Shown piece by piece: positions 1-7,425 of a DNA stretch of 64,000 bases. Origin of the DNA: Sphingomonas koreensis (GTDB lineage Bacteria > Pseudomonadota > Alphaproteobacteria > Sphingomonadales > Sphingomonadaceae). The stretch's first letter is position 1. Every line of letters starts with the position of its first letter. The translations under genes were made by a program, and so were the position numbers. The stretch spans positions 3,222,501 to 3,286,500 of the forward strand of contig NZ_PGEN01000001.1 in NCBI RefSeq assembly GCF_002797435.1. Direction: 5' to 3'. The notes beneath the pieces are model-generated. The model was not told the DNA's origin. It was given only the letters and a program-made list of their open reading frames with translations, and did not search any database.

Positions 1-2
1 TC

Positions 3-146
3 TTCGCCGATCTCACGCGATACGCAGCGCTCTACAAGGAGGCCTATAGCCAGGAAGAGGCCGTCGCCGACCTGATCCCGTCCATGCTGACCGCCTTCCT
101 CGACAGCGACCGGGCCTTCGCGAAAGCCCGGTCGGGTGGGAAGTGA
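3..146 (+). CDS. DUF2274 family protein, C-terminal part
   Basis: The gene runs in from the left edge; only its last 47 residues are visible, reading from FADLTRYAALYKEAY to KARSGGK before TGA at 144-146. The pattern of a helical stretch with L-x-x-Y-A, a proline before a run ending in FL, and a basic end after DRAFAKAR matches my recollection of DUF2274, a small protein encoded at the end of trb conjugation operons. Its stop overlaps the GTG start of the next small gene, which suggests co-translation. Function is not known; association with conjugative elements is the useful information. The start lies outside the window. Confidence 0.6.
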   Translation, partial: FADLTRYAALYKEAYSQEEAVADLIPSMLTAFLDSDRAFAKARSGGK

Positions 147-388
147 CCGCCATGGGCACCGCCAGCCTGGATGAGAGATACCCCGCAAACGGGTCGATCG
201 AGCCGATCAGCGTTCGCATCCCCACCGCCGTTGCCATGACCGGGCTGAGCCGATCGAGGATCTACGAGCTGATCGCTTGTGGCGAAATCCAGATCGCGAA
301 GGACCGACGGAGCACGCTGATCATCGTCGCCAGTTTGCGGGAGACGGTGCGGCGGAGGATCGTAGACCGAGATTTGCCGACCGGGTAG
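143..388 (+). CDS. Small helix-turn-helix DNA-binding protein (excisionase/AlpA-like)
   Basis: An 81-residue protein with a segment SVRIPTAVAMTGLSRSRIYELIACGEI (about residues 23-49) that reads as a MerR/excisionase-type winged helix: a first helix, the turn around GLS, then a recognition helix RSRIYELI followed by the wing. Such proteins regulate element transfer or excision, or act as recombination directionality factors. The GTG at 143 overlaps the preceding stop; an in-frame ATG at 152 is an alternative start. Position beside DUF2274 and DUF6771 genes fits an integrative element. Target DNA and role are not known. Confidence 0.6.
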   Translation: MTAMGTASLDERYPANGSIEPISVRIPTAVAMTGLSRSRIYELIACGEIQIAKDRRSTLIIVASLRETVRRRIVDRDLPTG

Positions 389-469
389 CGGCCTCGGTCC
401 GTCGCGTTCCCATAGGCAGGCGGCGAGACACTCGTTCCATTTGTTCTTGTTTTGTGCCATTTCTTCGGC

Positions 470-673
470 ATGGAACGATTCGCCCCAGAGCCCTCGCGTG
501 CCGCCATCTCATCCGCCATCCTTGCCGCGCCAGGATGGGCGCGCGTCGGGATCACGATGCCGAATGATCGATTGCGTGCGGAGGCTGCGGAGGAGTTGGC
601 GCGCGCGATCGTCGATCGGCTACATCACACTGAGCCCAGCCTGGATATGGACCAGTTGACGCTGCCAATCTGA
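470..673 (+). CDS. DUF6771 family small protein
   Basis: A 67-residue protein beginning MERFAPEPSRAAISSAI and ending in DQLTLPI. The central APGWARVGITMPNDRLRAEAAEELAR and the short hydrophobic tail resemble the DUF6771 family, recalled as frequent in mobile elements of sphingomonads. ATG at 470 is chosen because family similarity starts at MERF; an upstream in-frame TTG at 452 would add only six residues. No catalytic motif is visible and the role is unknown. It is the last element-type gene before the divergent sulfide cargo begins on the other strand at 763. Confidence 0.6.
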   Translation: MERFAPEPSRAAISSAILAAPGWARVGITMPNDRLRAEAAEELARAIVDRLHHTEPSLDMDQLTLPI

Positions 674-762
674 CCGCTTTCGGCTTCGAACTTCGGTTCT
701 CGGTCGATCGCCAGAAGCTGCCGCGCCGAGCTGGGCTAGACGGCTCCGTTTATTGGCCCGGC

Positions 763-1638
763 TTAACCTGCATGGCCTTGCCACTTCACCGGTATCCGCA
801 GGTAAGTCACGCCGTTTGCCTCCGCCTCGTGGAACCGTCCCGCGCGAATGTTGACCTGAATCGAGGGTAGCAGCAGCTTCGGCACCGCAAGTCCGGCATC
901 GCGTTGCTCACGCATCGCGACGAACGCATCCTCGGTCACGCCATCGTGCACATGGACACTGGCCATGCGCTGTTCTCGCACCGTGGTCTCCCAGCAATAC
1001 TCGTCCCGGCCTGGCGCCTTGTAGTCGTGGCACATGAACAAGTGTGTGTCGTCGGGCAACGACAGCAGGCGCTGAATGGACCGGTACAACGTGCGCGCAT
1101 CGCCACCGGGGAAGTCGGCCCGCGCTGTGCCATAGTCGGGCATGAACAGCGTGTCGCCGACGAAGGCCGTGTCGCCGATCCGATAAGCGATGTCCGCCGG
1201 CGTGTGCCCCGGAACATGCAGCACTTCCACCTCCAGCGCGCCGATCGCGAAACGATCGCCGTCCTCGAACAGCCGATCGAAATCGGAGCCGTCGGTCTTC
1301 AGATCGGTCATGGCGAAAACCGGGCGGAAGATGCGCTGCACGTCGCGAATATGCGTGCCGATGCCGATCCATGCATCGGTGTGAGCCTTGATGAACGGAG
1401 CGGCTGACAGATGGTCGGCGTGCGCGTGCGTCTCCAGCACCATCTCGACGCGCCAATCCTGATCGCTTGCGAACGCAAGGATGCGTTCCGCCGAGCGCGT
1501 GTCAGCAACACCACTGGCCAGATCGAAGTCGAGCACCGGGTCGATGATGGCGGCGGTGCGAGTGGTGGGGTCACCGACGAGGTAGCTGATCGTGTTCGTC
1601 GGCTCGTCGAAAAAAGCCTCAATATGGGGCCGGGTCAT
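763..1638 (-). CDS. Persulfide dioxygenase-like MBL-fold protein (ETHE1/Blh type)
   Basis: A 291-residue metallo-beta-lactamase-fold protein. Visible metal motif: THAHADH at about 70-76, PGHTP with a His near 145, GDTLF near 161-165, the ARADFPGGD loop and a CHDY motif near 203-206. This set is typical of persulfide dioxygenases, which oxidise glutathione persulfide to sulfite in the cytoplasm with an Fe(II) centre. ATG at 1638 is chosen because GGAGG stands just upstream; a longer frame to 1674 lacks this. It is divergent from an ArsR regulator across an operator region, beside rhodanese and exporter genes, as in bigR-blh type loci. Likely induced by sulfide. Confidence 0.85.
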   Translation of the reverse strand: MTRPHIEAFFDEPTNTISYLVGDPTTRTAAIIDPVLDFDLASGVADTRSAERILAFASDQDWRVEMVLETHAHADHLSAAPFIKAHTDAWIGIGTHIRDVQRIFRPVFAMTDLKTDGSDFDRLFEDGDRFAIGALEVEVLHVPGHTPADIAYRIGDTAFVGDTLFMPDYGTARADFPGGDARTLYRSIQRLLSLPDDTHLFMCHDYKAPGRDEYCWETTVREQRMASVHVHDGVTEDAFVAMREQRDAGLAVPKLLLPSIQVNIRAGRFHEAEANGVTYLRIPVKWQGHAG

Positions 1639-1656
1639 AATCGTCCTCCGTTTGGC

Positions 1657-1696
1657 TTGACTATATATTAGCATATACTAAATTAGCAATACCTAA
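1657..1696. promoter_or_regulatory. Divergent promoter with two tandem TTAG-N6-CTAA operators
   Basis: The short gap between the dioxygenase and ArsR genes holds two similar palindromes, TTAGCATATACTAA (1668-1681) and TTAGCAATACCTAA (1683-1696), with centres 15 bp apart. On the + strand TTGACT (1657-1662) and TAAATT (1679-1684) form a plausible promoter with 16-bp spacing, so one palindrome fills the spacer and the other covers the -10 end. On the - strand TTGCTA lies within the second palindrome and could serve the dioxygenase. This fits one ArsR repressor silencing both directions. The operator role is inferred. Confidence 0.7.
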
Positions 1697-1706
1697 CGGA
1701 GTAACG

Positions 1707-2024
1707 ATGATGCTCAAGCCGCCCATGGACTTGGCGACGTTCGAGGCGAAGGCCGGGCAGGTTGCCGACACACTGAAGGCGATCGGCAATGCCCGCCGAC
1801 TGATGCTGCTTTGCAAGCTCGTCGAGCATGGCGAGGTGACGGTGCGCGACCTCGCCAGCGATGTCGGGTTGTCGCAGTCGGCCTGCTCGCAGCATCTCGC
1901 AAAGATGCGCGACGAGGGGCTCATCGCTTTCCGGCGCGACAGCCAGACGCTTTGGTATCGGATCGCCGATCCGCGCGTCGAGACGCTGCTCACCACACTT
2001 TACCAGCTCTTCTGCAAGGATTGA
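1707..2024 (+). CDS. ArsR-family repressor, probable persulfide sensor (BigR/SqrR type)
   Basis: A 105-residue winged-helix repressor. Residues about 20-90 form the ArsR fold, with the recognition helix around LSQSACSQHLAKM. Cysteines lie at 36 and 103; the spacing matches the two redox cysteines of SqrR/BigR (41 and 107), which form a tetrasulfide or disulfide bridge with persulfides and release DNA. A third Cys (60) sits in the recognition helix. The metal-binding ELCVCDL box of arsenic sensors is absent. ATG at 1707 or 1710 follows CGGAG. It probably represses itself, the downstream rhodanese and exporter, and the divergent dioxygenase. Confidence 0.85.
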   Translation: MMLKPPMDLATFEAKAGQVADTLKAIGNARRLMLLCKLVEHGEVTVRDLASDVGLSQSACSQHLAKMRDEGLIAFRRDSQTLWYRIADPRVETLLTTLYQLFCKD

Positions 2025-2028
2025 TGAC

Positions 2029-2541
2029 ATGGAGACCCTGTCCCCGACTGCGGCGCGTGCGGCGATCGAGACCGGCGCACGCTTGGTCGATATCCGCGAC
2101 GCCGACGAACATGCGCGCGAGCGCATCCCCGGCGCGCTCAACCTGCCGCTCGCGCGGATCAGCGACCTGGCGGCCGACGGCCGTCCTGTCATATTTCATT
2201 GCCGTTCTTGCATGCGGACGGCAGCCAACGCGGCGCAGCTTCAGGCGGCCGCCGCCGGTGCGCCCGCCTACCTTCTCGAAGGGGGGATCGATAACTGGCG
2301 GCGCGCCGGCTTCGCGACCGTCGCCGATCGCAGACAGCCGCTGGAGATCATGCGGCAGGTGCAGATCACCGCTGGCGCTCTGGTGCTCGCTGGCGTCCTG
2401 CTCGGGTGGTTGGTTGCACCGGGATTCTTCGGGCTGTCCGCCTTCGTCGGCGTGGGGCTGATGTTCGCCGGTACTACGGGCTGGTGTGGCATGGCGAACC
2501 TGCTTCGCGTCATGCCCTGGAATCGGCGCGCGGCCGCCTGA
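2029..2541 (+). CDS. Rhodanese domain fused to DUF2892 membrane segment
   Basis: 170 residues: a rhodanese (sulfurtransferase) domain at about 1-100, then a DUF2892 region at 105-165 with two hydrophobic helices. The active-site loop reads HCRSCMRT at 57-64; Cys58 is the expected persulfide-carrying residue, while the loop position usually held by Gly is Cys61. It starts four bases after the ArsR stop, so the two are co-transcribed. In sulfide-oxidation loci this type of protein moves sulfane sulfur between persulfide dioxygenase, glutathione and thiosulfate. Membrane anchoring suggests action at the inner face of the cytoplasmic membrane. Confidence 0.85.
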   Translation: METLSPTAARAAIETGARLVDIRDADEHARERIPGALNLPLARISDLAADGRPVIFHCRSCMRTAANAAQLQAAAAGAPAYLLEGGIDNWRRAGFATVADRRQPLEIMRQVQITAGALVLAGVLLGWLVAPGFFGLSAFVGVGLMFAGTTGWCGMANLLRVMPWNRRAAA

Positions 2542-2548
2542 GGCACCG

Positions 2549-3328
2549 ATGGGCGCCCTCTCGATCGTTGCGGCGCTGGCATCGGGCGGACTGGTCGGCC
2601 TCGTGCTCGGCCTTGTCGGCGGCGGCGGATCTATCCTCGCGGTGCCGCTCCTGGTCTACGTGGTCGGCATCGGTTCGGCACACGCAGCGATCGGCACGGC
2701 CGCCGTCGCGGTGACGGCGAACGCGCTTGCCAGCCTAGCAGGACACGCCCGCGCCGGCCGGGTGAAGTGGCGTTGCGCCGCCGTGTTCGCCGCATCCGGG
2801 ATGATCGGTGCGGCACTCGGCGCCGAACTGGGCAAGGCAATCGACGGCGAGCGGTTGCTCTCGCTCTTTGGGCTGCTGATGGTCGGCGTGGGCCTGTCGA
2901 TGCTCCGCAGGCGGAGAGCCGCCGAGGTGCCTGACGTGCGCCTCACGCGCGAAAGCGCCGCAACACTCCTGCCGCGACTCGTGCCGATCGGGCTCACCGT
3001 AGGGCTCGCCGCCGGCTTCTTTGGGATCGGAGGCGGTTTTCTGATCGTGCCGGGACTGATGCTCGCGACAGCGATGCCTTTGCCCTACGCCATCGGCACG
3101 TCGCTGGTCGTCGTCAGTGCGCTTGGCCTGACGACCGCCACTTCCTATGCCGCATCCGGGCTGGTCGACTGGACGGTGACCGCGCTGCTGGTGGCCGGCG
3201 GCGTGGGCGGAACGATCTTCGGCATCTGGCTGGGGCGTTTGTTCGCCGCCCGCAAGGGTGTCCTTGAAAAGGGATTCGCGGGCGTCGTTGTTGCGGTCGG
3301 TGCCTACGTCGTCCTGTCCACCCTTTGA
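2549..3328 (+). CDS. TauE/SafE family sulfite/sulfonate exporter
   Basis: A 259-residue polytopic membrane protein with about eight hydrophobic segments and the two internal repeats typical of TauE/SafE, each with a glycine-rich stretch (GLVGGGGSIL near the N-terminus and FFGIGGGFLIVP near residue 155). The family exports sulfite, sulfonates or related anions. Eight bases separate its ATG from the rhodanese stop, so it belongs to the same operon and would remove sulfite made by the persulfide dioxygenase. The frame is open further upstream, but the extra residues overlap the rhodanese gene and do not look membrane-like, so ATG 2549 is preferred. Confidence 0.85.
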   Translation: MGALSIVAALASGGLVGLVLGLVGGGGSILAVPLLVYVVGIGSAHAAIGTAAVAVTANALASLAGHARAGRVKWRCAAVFAASGMIGAALGAELGKAIDGERLLSLFGLLMVGVGLSMLRRRRAAEVPDVRLTRESAATLLPRLVPIGLTVGLAAGFFGIGGGFLIVPGLMLATAMPLPYAIGTSLVVVSALGLTTATSYAASGLVDWTVTALLVAGGVGGTIFGIWLGRLFAARKGVLEKGFAGVVVAVGAYVVLSTL

Positions 3329-3480
3329 GCTTCAGACGACTCACGGGTCAGAGAGCCGTGCTCATCCGACTTCAGGCGATGTGATCTCGCAATCGATTCC
3401 GACGCAATCCCCCGGCGTCCCGGAATCTATTTGAGAGAAATATGAGAGAAATCGCCTGAAAATCGGCGTAAATTTCCGCT

Positions 3481-3498
3481 AAGTCTTTGAAAAGACTT
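3481..3498 (-). terminator. Perfect small hairpin directly after the tRNA 3' end
   Basis: AAGTCTTT (3481-3488), two loop bases and AAAGACTT (3491-3498) form a perfect palindrome that begins at the last base of the tRNA CCA end. On the transcribed strand no clear T-run follows, so it may be a processing or weak termination signal rather than a classic terminator. It could equally be part of an integrase core site. Confidence 0.4.
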
Positions 3499-3572
3499 GG
3501 TGACCCCTACGGGAATCGAACCCGTGTTTCAGCCGTGAAAGGGCCGCGTCCTAACCGCTAGACGAAGGGGCC
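3498..3572 (-). tRNA. tRNA-Glu (anticodon TTC)
   Basis: Read on the - strand, the gene starts GGCCCCT and ends AGGGGTCA followed by an encoded CCA. The acceptor stem pairs over seven bases with one G-U. The anticodon arm is CGGCC-CTTTCAC-GGCTG, giving anticodon TTC (Glu). The T arm carries the usual GGTTCGATTCC. Its 3' end points left towards the putative mobile element and its 5' end to the recJ side, so it is a candidate integration site. Confidence 0.95.
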
Positions 3573-3641
3573 ATGAAGGCGAGGGCGCGGACTAGGCAAG
3601 GTGCGCGCTCGGGTCAAGGGTCATTTCACCCCTCATCGTAT

Positions 3642-5396
3642 CTATTCTACCCAGGCGGCGTCTTCGATGTGGATTTCAGCCGCCGGGCGGGCGCCCCAGT
3701 CGTCGATCTTTGCGCGGCCCGCGATCCAGAGCCGCCGGTCGCGCGGGGCGCCGAGCAGGGCCAGGCCGAGCGGCGTGTCGGCGGAACGGAAGGCGACGCA
3801 CTTGATGCTGCGCCCATCCTCGCCTGCAACGATTGCCCTGACATGGCCGTTGCCGACCACGTCGCACTTGATGATGCGTACCGGGCCGGCGGCGACGCGG
3901 GGGGCGGGCCAGCCCATGCCATAGGGGCCGCCCGCTTCCATCGCATTGACCAGAGCCGGATTGACCCCGCCGGGCGCGAGCACCGCGTCGAGCAGCAGCG
4001 CGCGTTCCCCCGCGGCGCGCTCGACCGTCTCGGCGAGCTTTTCATCCAGAAAGGCGACGAGCGCGGGGATCTGATCCTCGGCGATCGTGACGCCGGCCGC
4101 CATTGCGTGCCCGCCGCCCGCGATCAGCAGCCCGGCTTCCTTTGCGGCAAGGATCGCCGCGCCGAGATCGACCCCCGCGATCGAGCGACCGGAGCCCTTG
4201 CCGATCCCGTCTTCGCCGATCGCGATGACGATCGCGGGGCGGCCGAGCCGTTCCTTGAGCCGCCCCGCGACGATGCCGATCACGCCCGGATGCCAGCCGC
4301 GCGCGGCGACCACGGCGACCGCGCCCTCGGCCTCGATCGCCTCGGCCGACTGCTGCACCTCCGCCTCGATCGCGCGGCGTTCCTCGTTGAGACGGTTCAG
4401 TTCCTCGGCGATCCCGCGTGCCTCGTCGGCGTCCTCGGTGGTGAGCAGTCGCACGCCCAGGTCGGACTTGCCGACGCGGCCACCCGCGTTGATCCGCGGC
4501 CCGAGCGCGAAGCCGAGATCGGTCGCGGTCGGTGCGCGGGTCAGGCGGCTCGCCTCGATCAGCGCGTTCATGCCGGTATTGCGGCGCTGCGCCATGACCT
4601 TGAGGCCCTGCGCCACGAAGGCCCGGTTCAGCCCCTTGAGCGCGGCGACGTCCGCCACGGTGCCCAGCGCCACGATATCGAGCAGGTCGAGCAGCTTGGG
4701 TTCCGCGCGGTTCGCGAAGAAACCGCGCCCGCGCAGCACGCGCACCAGCGCGGCGCCAAGCAGCCAGGCGACGCCGACCGCGGCGAGATGGCCATGCTGG
4801 CGCCCTTCATCCTCGTCGAGCCGGTTGGGGTTCACCAGCGCCAGCGCGACCGGCAGTTCCGATGCGCATTTGTGGTGATCCACCACGATCACTTCAGCGC
4901 CTGCATCGCGCGCTTCGGCGAGCGCGTCGAACGCCATTGCGCCGCAATCGACCGTGACGATCAGGTCGGCACCTTCACGCTTCAGCCGCACCAGCGCTTC
5001 GCCCGACGGGCCATAGCCCTCCATCAGCCGATCGGGGATGTACGCGCGCGGATCGAGGCCGAGATCGCGCAGCAGGCGGATCAACAGCGCGGCGGAGGTG
5101 GCGCCGTCGACGTCATAGTCGCCGAAGATCGTCACCGCCTCGCGCCGCTCGACCGAATCGGCGAGCCGTTCCGCCGCCCGGTCCATGTCACGGAAGATCG
5201 ACGGGTCGGGCATGAAGGCGCGGATGCTGGGGCTTCGATGCGCCTCCAGCTCTTCGCGCGCGCAGCCGCGGGTGAGCAGCAGCTGGGTCACCAGATCGTC
5301 GGGTGCGAAGCCGGGGTCGCGCGCGTCCGCGGCGAGGCCTCGCCAGCGCCAGGGCTGGCCGAGGATCGAGCTGTGGACGTTGAGCACGGGAGTCAT
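3642..5396 (-). CDS. recJ: Single-stranded-DNA-specific exonuclease RecJ
   Basis: 584 residues, usual length for RecJ, which degrades single-stranded DNA 5' to 3' in recombination and mismatch/base-excision repair. DHH-family motifs are clear: GDYDVDG at 92-98, TVDCG near 148-152, VDHH at 172-175, and the later DHHA1 region with GGGHAMAAG near residue 430. These aspartates and histidines bind the two Mn/Mg ions. The C-terminal OB-like domain (about 460-580) is present. ATG at 5396 gives MTPVLNVHSSILG, a normal RecJ start. A long open frame on the opposite strand is a shadow of GC-rich coding. Confidence 0.95.
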   Translation of the reverse strand: MTPVLNVHSSILGQPWRWRGLAADARDPGFAPDDLVTQLLLTRGCAREELEAHRSPSIRAFMPDPSIFRDMDRAAERLADSVERREAVTIFGDYDVDGATSAALLIRLLRDLGLDPRAYIPDRLMEGYGPSGEALVRLKREGADLIVTVDCGAMAFDALAEARDAGAEVIVVDHHKCASELPVALALVNPNRLDEDEGRQHGHLAAVGVAWLLGAALVRVLRGRGFFANRAEPKLLDLLDIVALGTVADVAALKGLNRAFVAQGLKVMAQRRNTGMNALIEASRLTRAPTATDLGFALGPRINAGGRVGKSDLGVRLLTTEDADEARGIAEELNRLNEERRAIEAEVQQSAEAIEAEGAVAVVAARGWHPGVIGIVAGRLKERLGRPAIVIAIGEDGIGKGSGRSIAGVDLGAAILAAKEAGLLIAGGGHAMAAGVTIAEDQIPALVAFLDEKLAETVERAAGERALLLDAVLAPGGVNPALVNAMEAGGPYGMGWPAPRVAAGPVRIIKCDVVGNGHVRAIVAGEDGRSIKCVAFRSADTPLGLALLGAPRDRRLWIAGRAKIDDWGARPAAEIHIEDAAWVE

Positions 5397-5463
5397 CCGG
5401 GGGCTTTAGCGCGGATCGGCGATCAGGGGAATCGCCGCTTCCGCCCGGGCCCGCGTTCTGCGC

Positions 5464-6102
5464 TCATCGCAGCGAGACATAGCGTTCCAGCGGCCTCGAG
5501 AAGGCATCCAGCTCGCGGGGCTTGATCTCGAATCCTTCTGGGTCGTCACGGATATGGCCCAGCTGGGTATAGTGAACGCGGATCAGCGAGCGCTTGGCGG
5601 CGGAGCTGACCGGCAGGGTGGTGAGGGGGCCACGCCGGAGCGGCTGCGGCGGCCACACCCGGTAGCCGAGCAGCTGCAGGTGCTTGCCCGTCGTTTCGAG
5701 CGCGATGGCGACGGCCTGGTGATCGGGGTGCGCATCGTCCCGCGTCGGCCCTGCGATCAGGTCGAGCCGCGGCAGGCGGCGGATCTGCCGGGCAAGGACG
5801 CGGCGGCAATCGTCCACGCTGGTGCCGCCATCGGGCAGGCCCAGGAAATGGATGGACCCGCGCATTACCCCCAGCCGGCGGAGCGCGTGTCGGGTTTCCA
5901 TCTGCCGCGCCGCGATCAGCCGGCGGCGGGGCCATTTGCGGCTGTTCGGGTGCGACGCTGCCCCGTCGGTCACCACTGCGACATGCACGTCCGTGCCCCG
6001 GCGCAGGAGCGAGACGATCAACCCGGCGGTGCCGATCAGCTCGTCGTCGGGATGCGGTGCGACGATCAGCGCCACGCGCGGATGGCCGATACGCGGCCTC
6101 AC
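5464..6102 (-). CDS. PIG-L family deacetylase (LmbE-like)
   Basis: 212 residues with the two zinc-binding motifs of the family: PHPDDE at 16-21 and HPDH at 125-128. The family removes N-acetyl groups from GlcNAc-type substrates (GlcNAc-PI, mycothiol and bacillithiol precursors, lipid-linked sugars); the substrate here cannot be read from sequence. The start is GTG at 6102, four bases after the stop of the upstream transporter gene, so the two form an operon. No signal peptide is evident, so it is probably cytoplasmic. Whether it is linked to the polysaccharide genes 7 kb away is unclear. Confidence 0.85.
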   Translation of the reverse strand: MRPRIGHPRVALIVAPHPDDELIGTAGLIVSLLRRGTDVHVAVVTDGAASHPNSRKWPRRRLIAARQMETRHALRRLGVMRGSIHFLGLPDGGTSVDDCRRVLARQIRRLPRLDLIAGPTRDDAHPDHQAVAIALETTGKHLQLLGYRVWPPQPLRRGPLTTLPVSSAAKRSLIRVHYTQLGHIRDDPEGFEIKPRELDAFSRPLERYVSLR

Positions 6103-6106
6103 GGCG

Positions 6107-7399
6107 TCAATCCTCCAGGATCTTGCTGTGCGTCCGGGTGTCGCGCATGCGCAGATAGACGATGAGCGAAATGCCGATCATTCCGGTCACATACCAGTAG
6201 AAGCCGCGCTCCATCCCCTGATCCTTGAACCACAAGGCGACATATTCCGCGGTGCCGCCGAAGATCGCATTGGCCAGCGCATAGGGCAGGGCGACGCCGA
6301 GCGTGCGGATATGCGCGGGGAACAGCTCGGCCTTCACCACCGCGTTGATCGAGGTGTAGCCGGTGACGATCACCAGCGCGCCGAGCATCAGGCCGAACGC
6401 CGCCCAGGCGCTGCTCACCTGCTCCAGCGCGGTAAAGATCGGATAGGTGCAGAGCACGCCCAGCACGCCGAAGCCGATCATCAGCGGCTTGCGCCCGATC
6501 CGGTCGGAAAGGGCGCCTGCGAGTGGCTGGATGCACATGAACACGAACAGCGCCGCGGCGTTGATCTCGGACGCGGTCTCGCGATCGAAACCCGAGGTGT
6601 TGACCAGGAACTTCTGGAGGTAGATCGAATAGGCGTAGAAGGCGAGCGTGCCGCCGGCGGTGAGCGCCATCACCAGCAGGAACTCGCCCGGATGCTCCCT
6701 GAGCAGCGCCAGCGCGCCGGTCTTGCGCCCCTCGGCCTTGGCATTCTCGAAGCTCTGCGTTTCCGAAAGTCCGCGCCGCAGCCAGAAGACGATCACCGCC
6801 AGCGCGCCGCCGATGAAGAAGGGAATACGCCAGCCCCAGCTCTCCAGCGCCGCCTCGCTCATCGACGCCTGCAGGATCAGCAGCACGCCGAGCGCGATGA
6901 GCTGGCCCGAGATCAGCGTGACATATTGGAAGCTGGAGAAGAAGCCGCGGCGCTTCCTGCCCGCCATCTCCGACAGATAGGTCGCGCTGGCGCCATATTC
7001 GCCGCCGATCGACAGCCCCTGCATCAGGCGAGCGAACACGAGCAGCGCAGGCGCAAGGGCGCCGATCGTCTCGTAGCCGGGCGTGACCGCGATCAGCAGC
7101 GACCCTGCGCACATCAGCGAAACTGACAGCGTCAGCCCCGCCTTGCGGCCATATTTGTCGGCATAGACACCCATCAGCCAGCCGCCGATCGGCCGCATCA
7201 GGAAGCCGACCGCGAACACCGCGGCGGTGTTCAGCAGCTGGGTGGTCTGATCGCCCTTGGGGAAGAAATGCGGAGCGAAATAGAGGGTGAAGGCGGCATA
7301 GGCATACCAGTCATACCACTCGACCAGATTGCCCGCCGATCCGCCCAGGATCGATTTGAGACGCTGGCGCGTGCCGGCTTCGCCGCTGCTTTCGTTCAT
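6107..7399 (-). CDS. MFS transporter, metabolite:H+ symporter (alpha-ketoglutarate permease-like)
   Basis: 430 residues with about 12 transmembrane segments. The N-terminal GNLVEWYDWYAYAAF, the DKYGRKAG loop after helix 2 and SIGGEYGASATYLSE in helix 5 are signatures of the MHS family (KgtP, ShiA, ProP). Substrate is probably a dicarboxylate or similar organic acid; KgtP-type alpha-ketoglutarate uptake is the closest guess. The ATG at 7399 gives MNESSGEAGTRQRLKSILGGSAGN, a normal cytoplasmic N-terminus. Likely co-transcribed with the PIG-L gene downstream. Confidence 0.85.
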   Translation of the reverse strand: MNESSGEAGTRQRLKSILGGSAGNLVEWYDWYAYAAFTLYFAPHFFPKGDQTTQLLNTAAVFAVGFLMRPIGGWLMGVYADKYGRKAGLTLSVSLMCAGSLLIAVTPGYETIGALAPALLVFARLMQGLSIGGEYGASATYLSEMAGRKRRGFFSSFQYVTLISGQLIALGVLLILQASMSEAALESWGWRIPFFIGGALAVIVFWLRRGLSETQSFENAKAEGRKTGALALLREHPGEFLLVMALTAGGTLAFYAYSIYLQKFLVNTSGFDRETASEINAAALFVFMCIQPLAGALSDRIGRKPLMIGFGVLGVLCTYPIFTALEQVSSAWAAFGLMLGALVIVTGYTSINAVVKAELFPAHIRTLGVALPYALANAIFGGTAEYVALWFKDQGMERGFYWYVTGMIGISLIVYLRMRDTRTHSKILED

Positions 7400-7425
7400 G
7401 CAGCGACCTTAGCCGCTGTTGTGCC

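Larger units (their letters stand above)
1..3497. mobile_element. Right end of a putative integrative/conjugative element with a sulfide-detoxification cargo
   Basis: Inferred element, partial in this window. The left edge holds a DUF2274 gene tail, a small helix-turn-helix protein and a DUF6771 protein, a set that from memory accompanies trb-type conjugation modules of sphingomonad and rhizobial elements. Four sulfide-oxidation genes follow as likely cargo. The segment stops at a tRNA-Glu gene that lies with its 3' end towards the element, the usual arrangement at a tRNA attachment site, and housekeeping genes start directly beyond it. No integrase, transposase or second att repeat is visible, so the boundary is a hypothesis. 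Confidence 0.4.

Noticed and set aside
674..762. A further small gene after the DUF6771 protein
   Set aside because: An open stretch exists but has no start with a ribosome-binding site and runs into the dioxygenase gene in antisense.
3573..5525. A 650-codon open frame on the + strand opposite recJ
   Set aside because: It is the antisense shadow of a GC-rich gene; recJ has full family motifs and the + frame has no recognisable domain.
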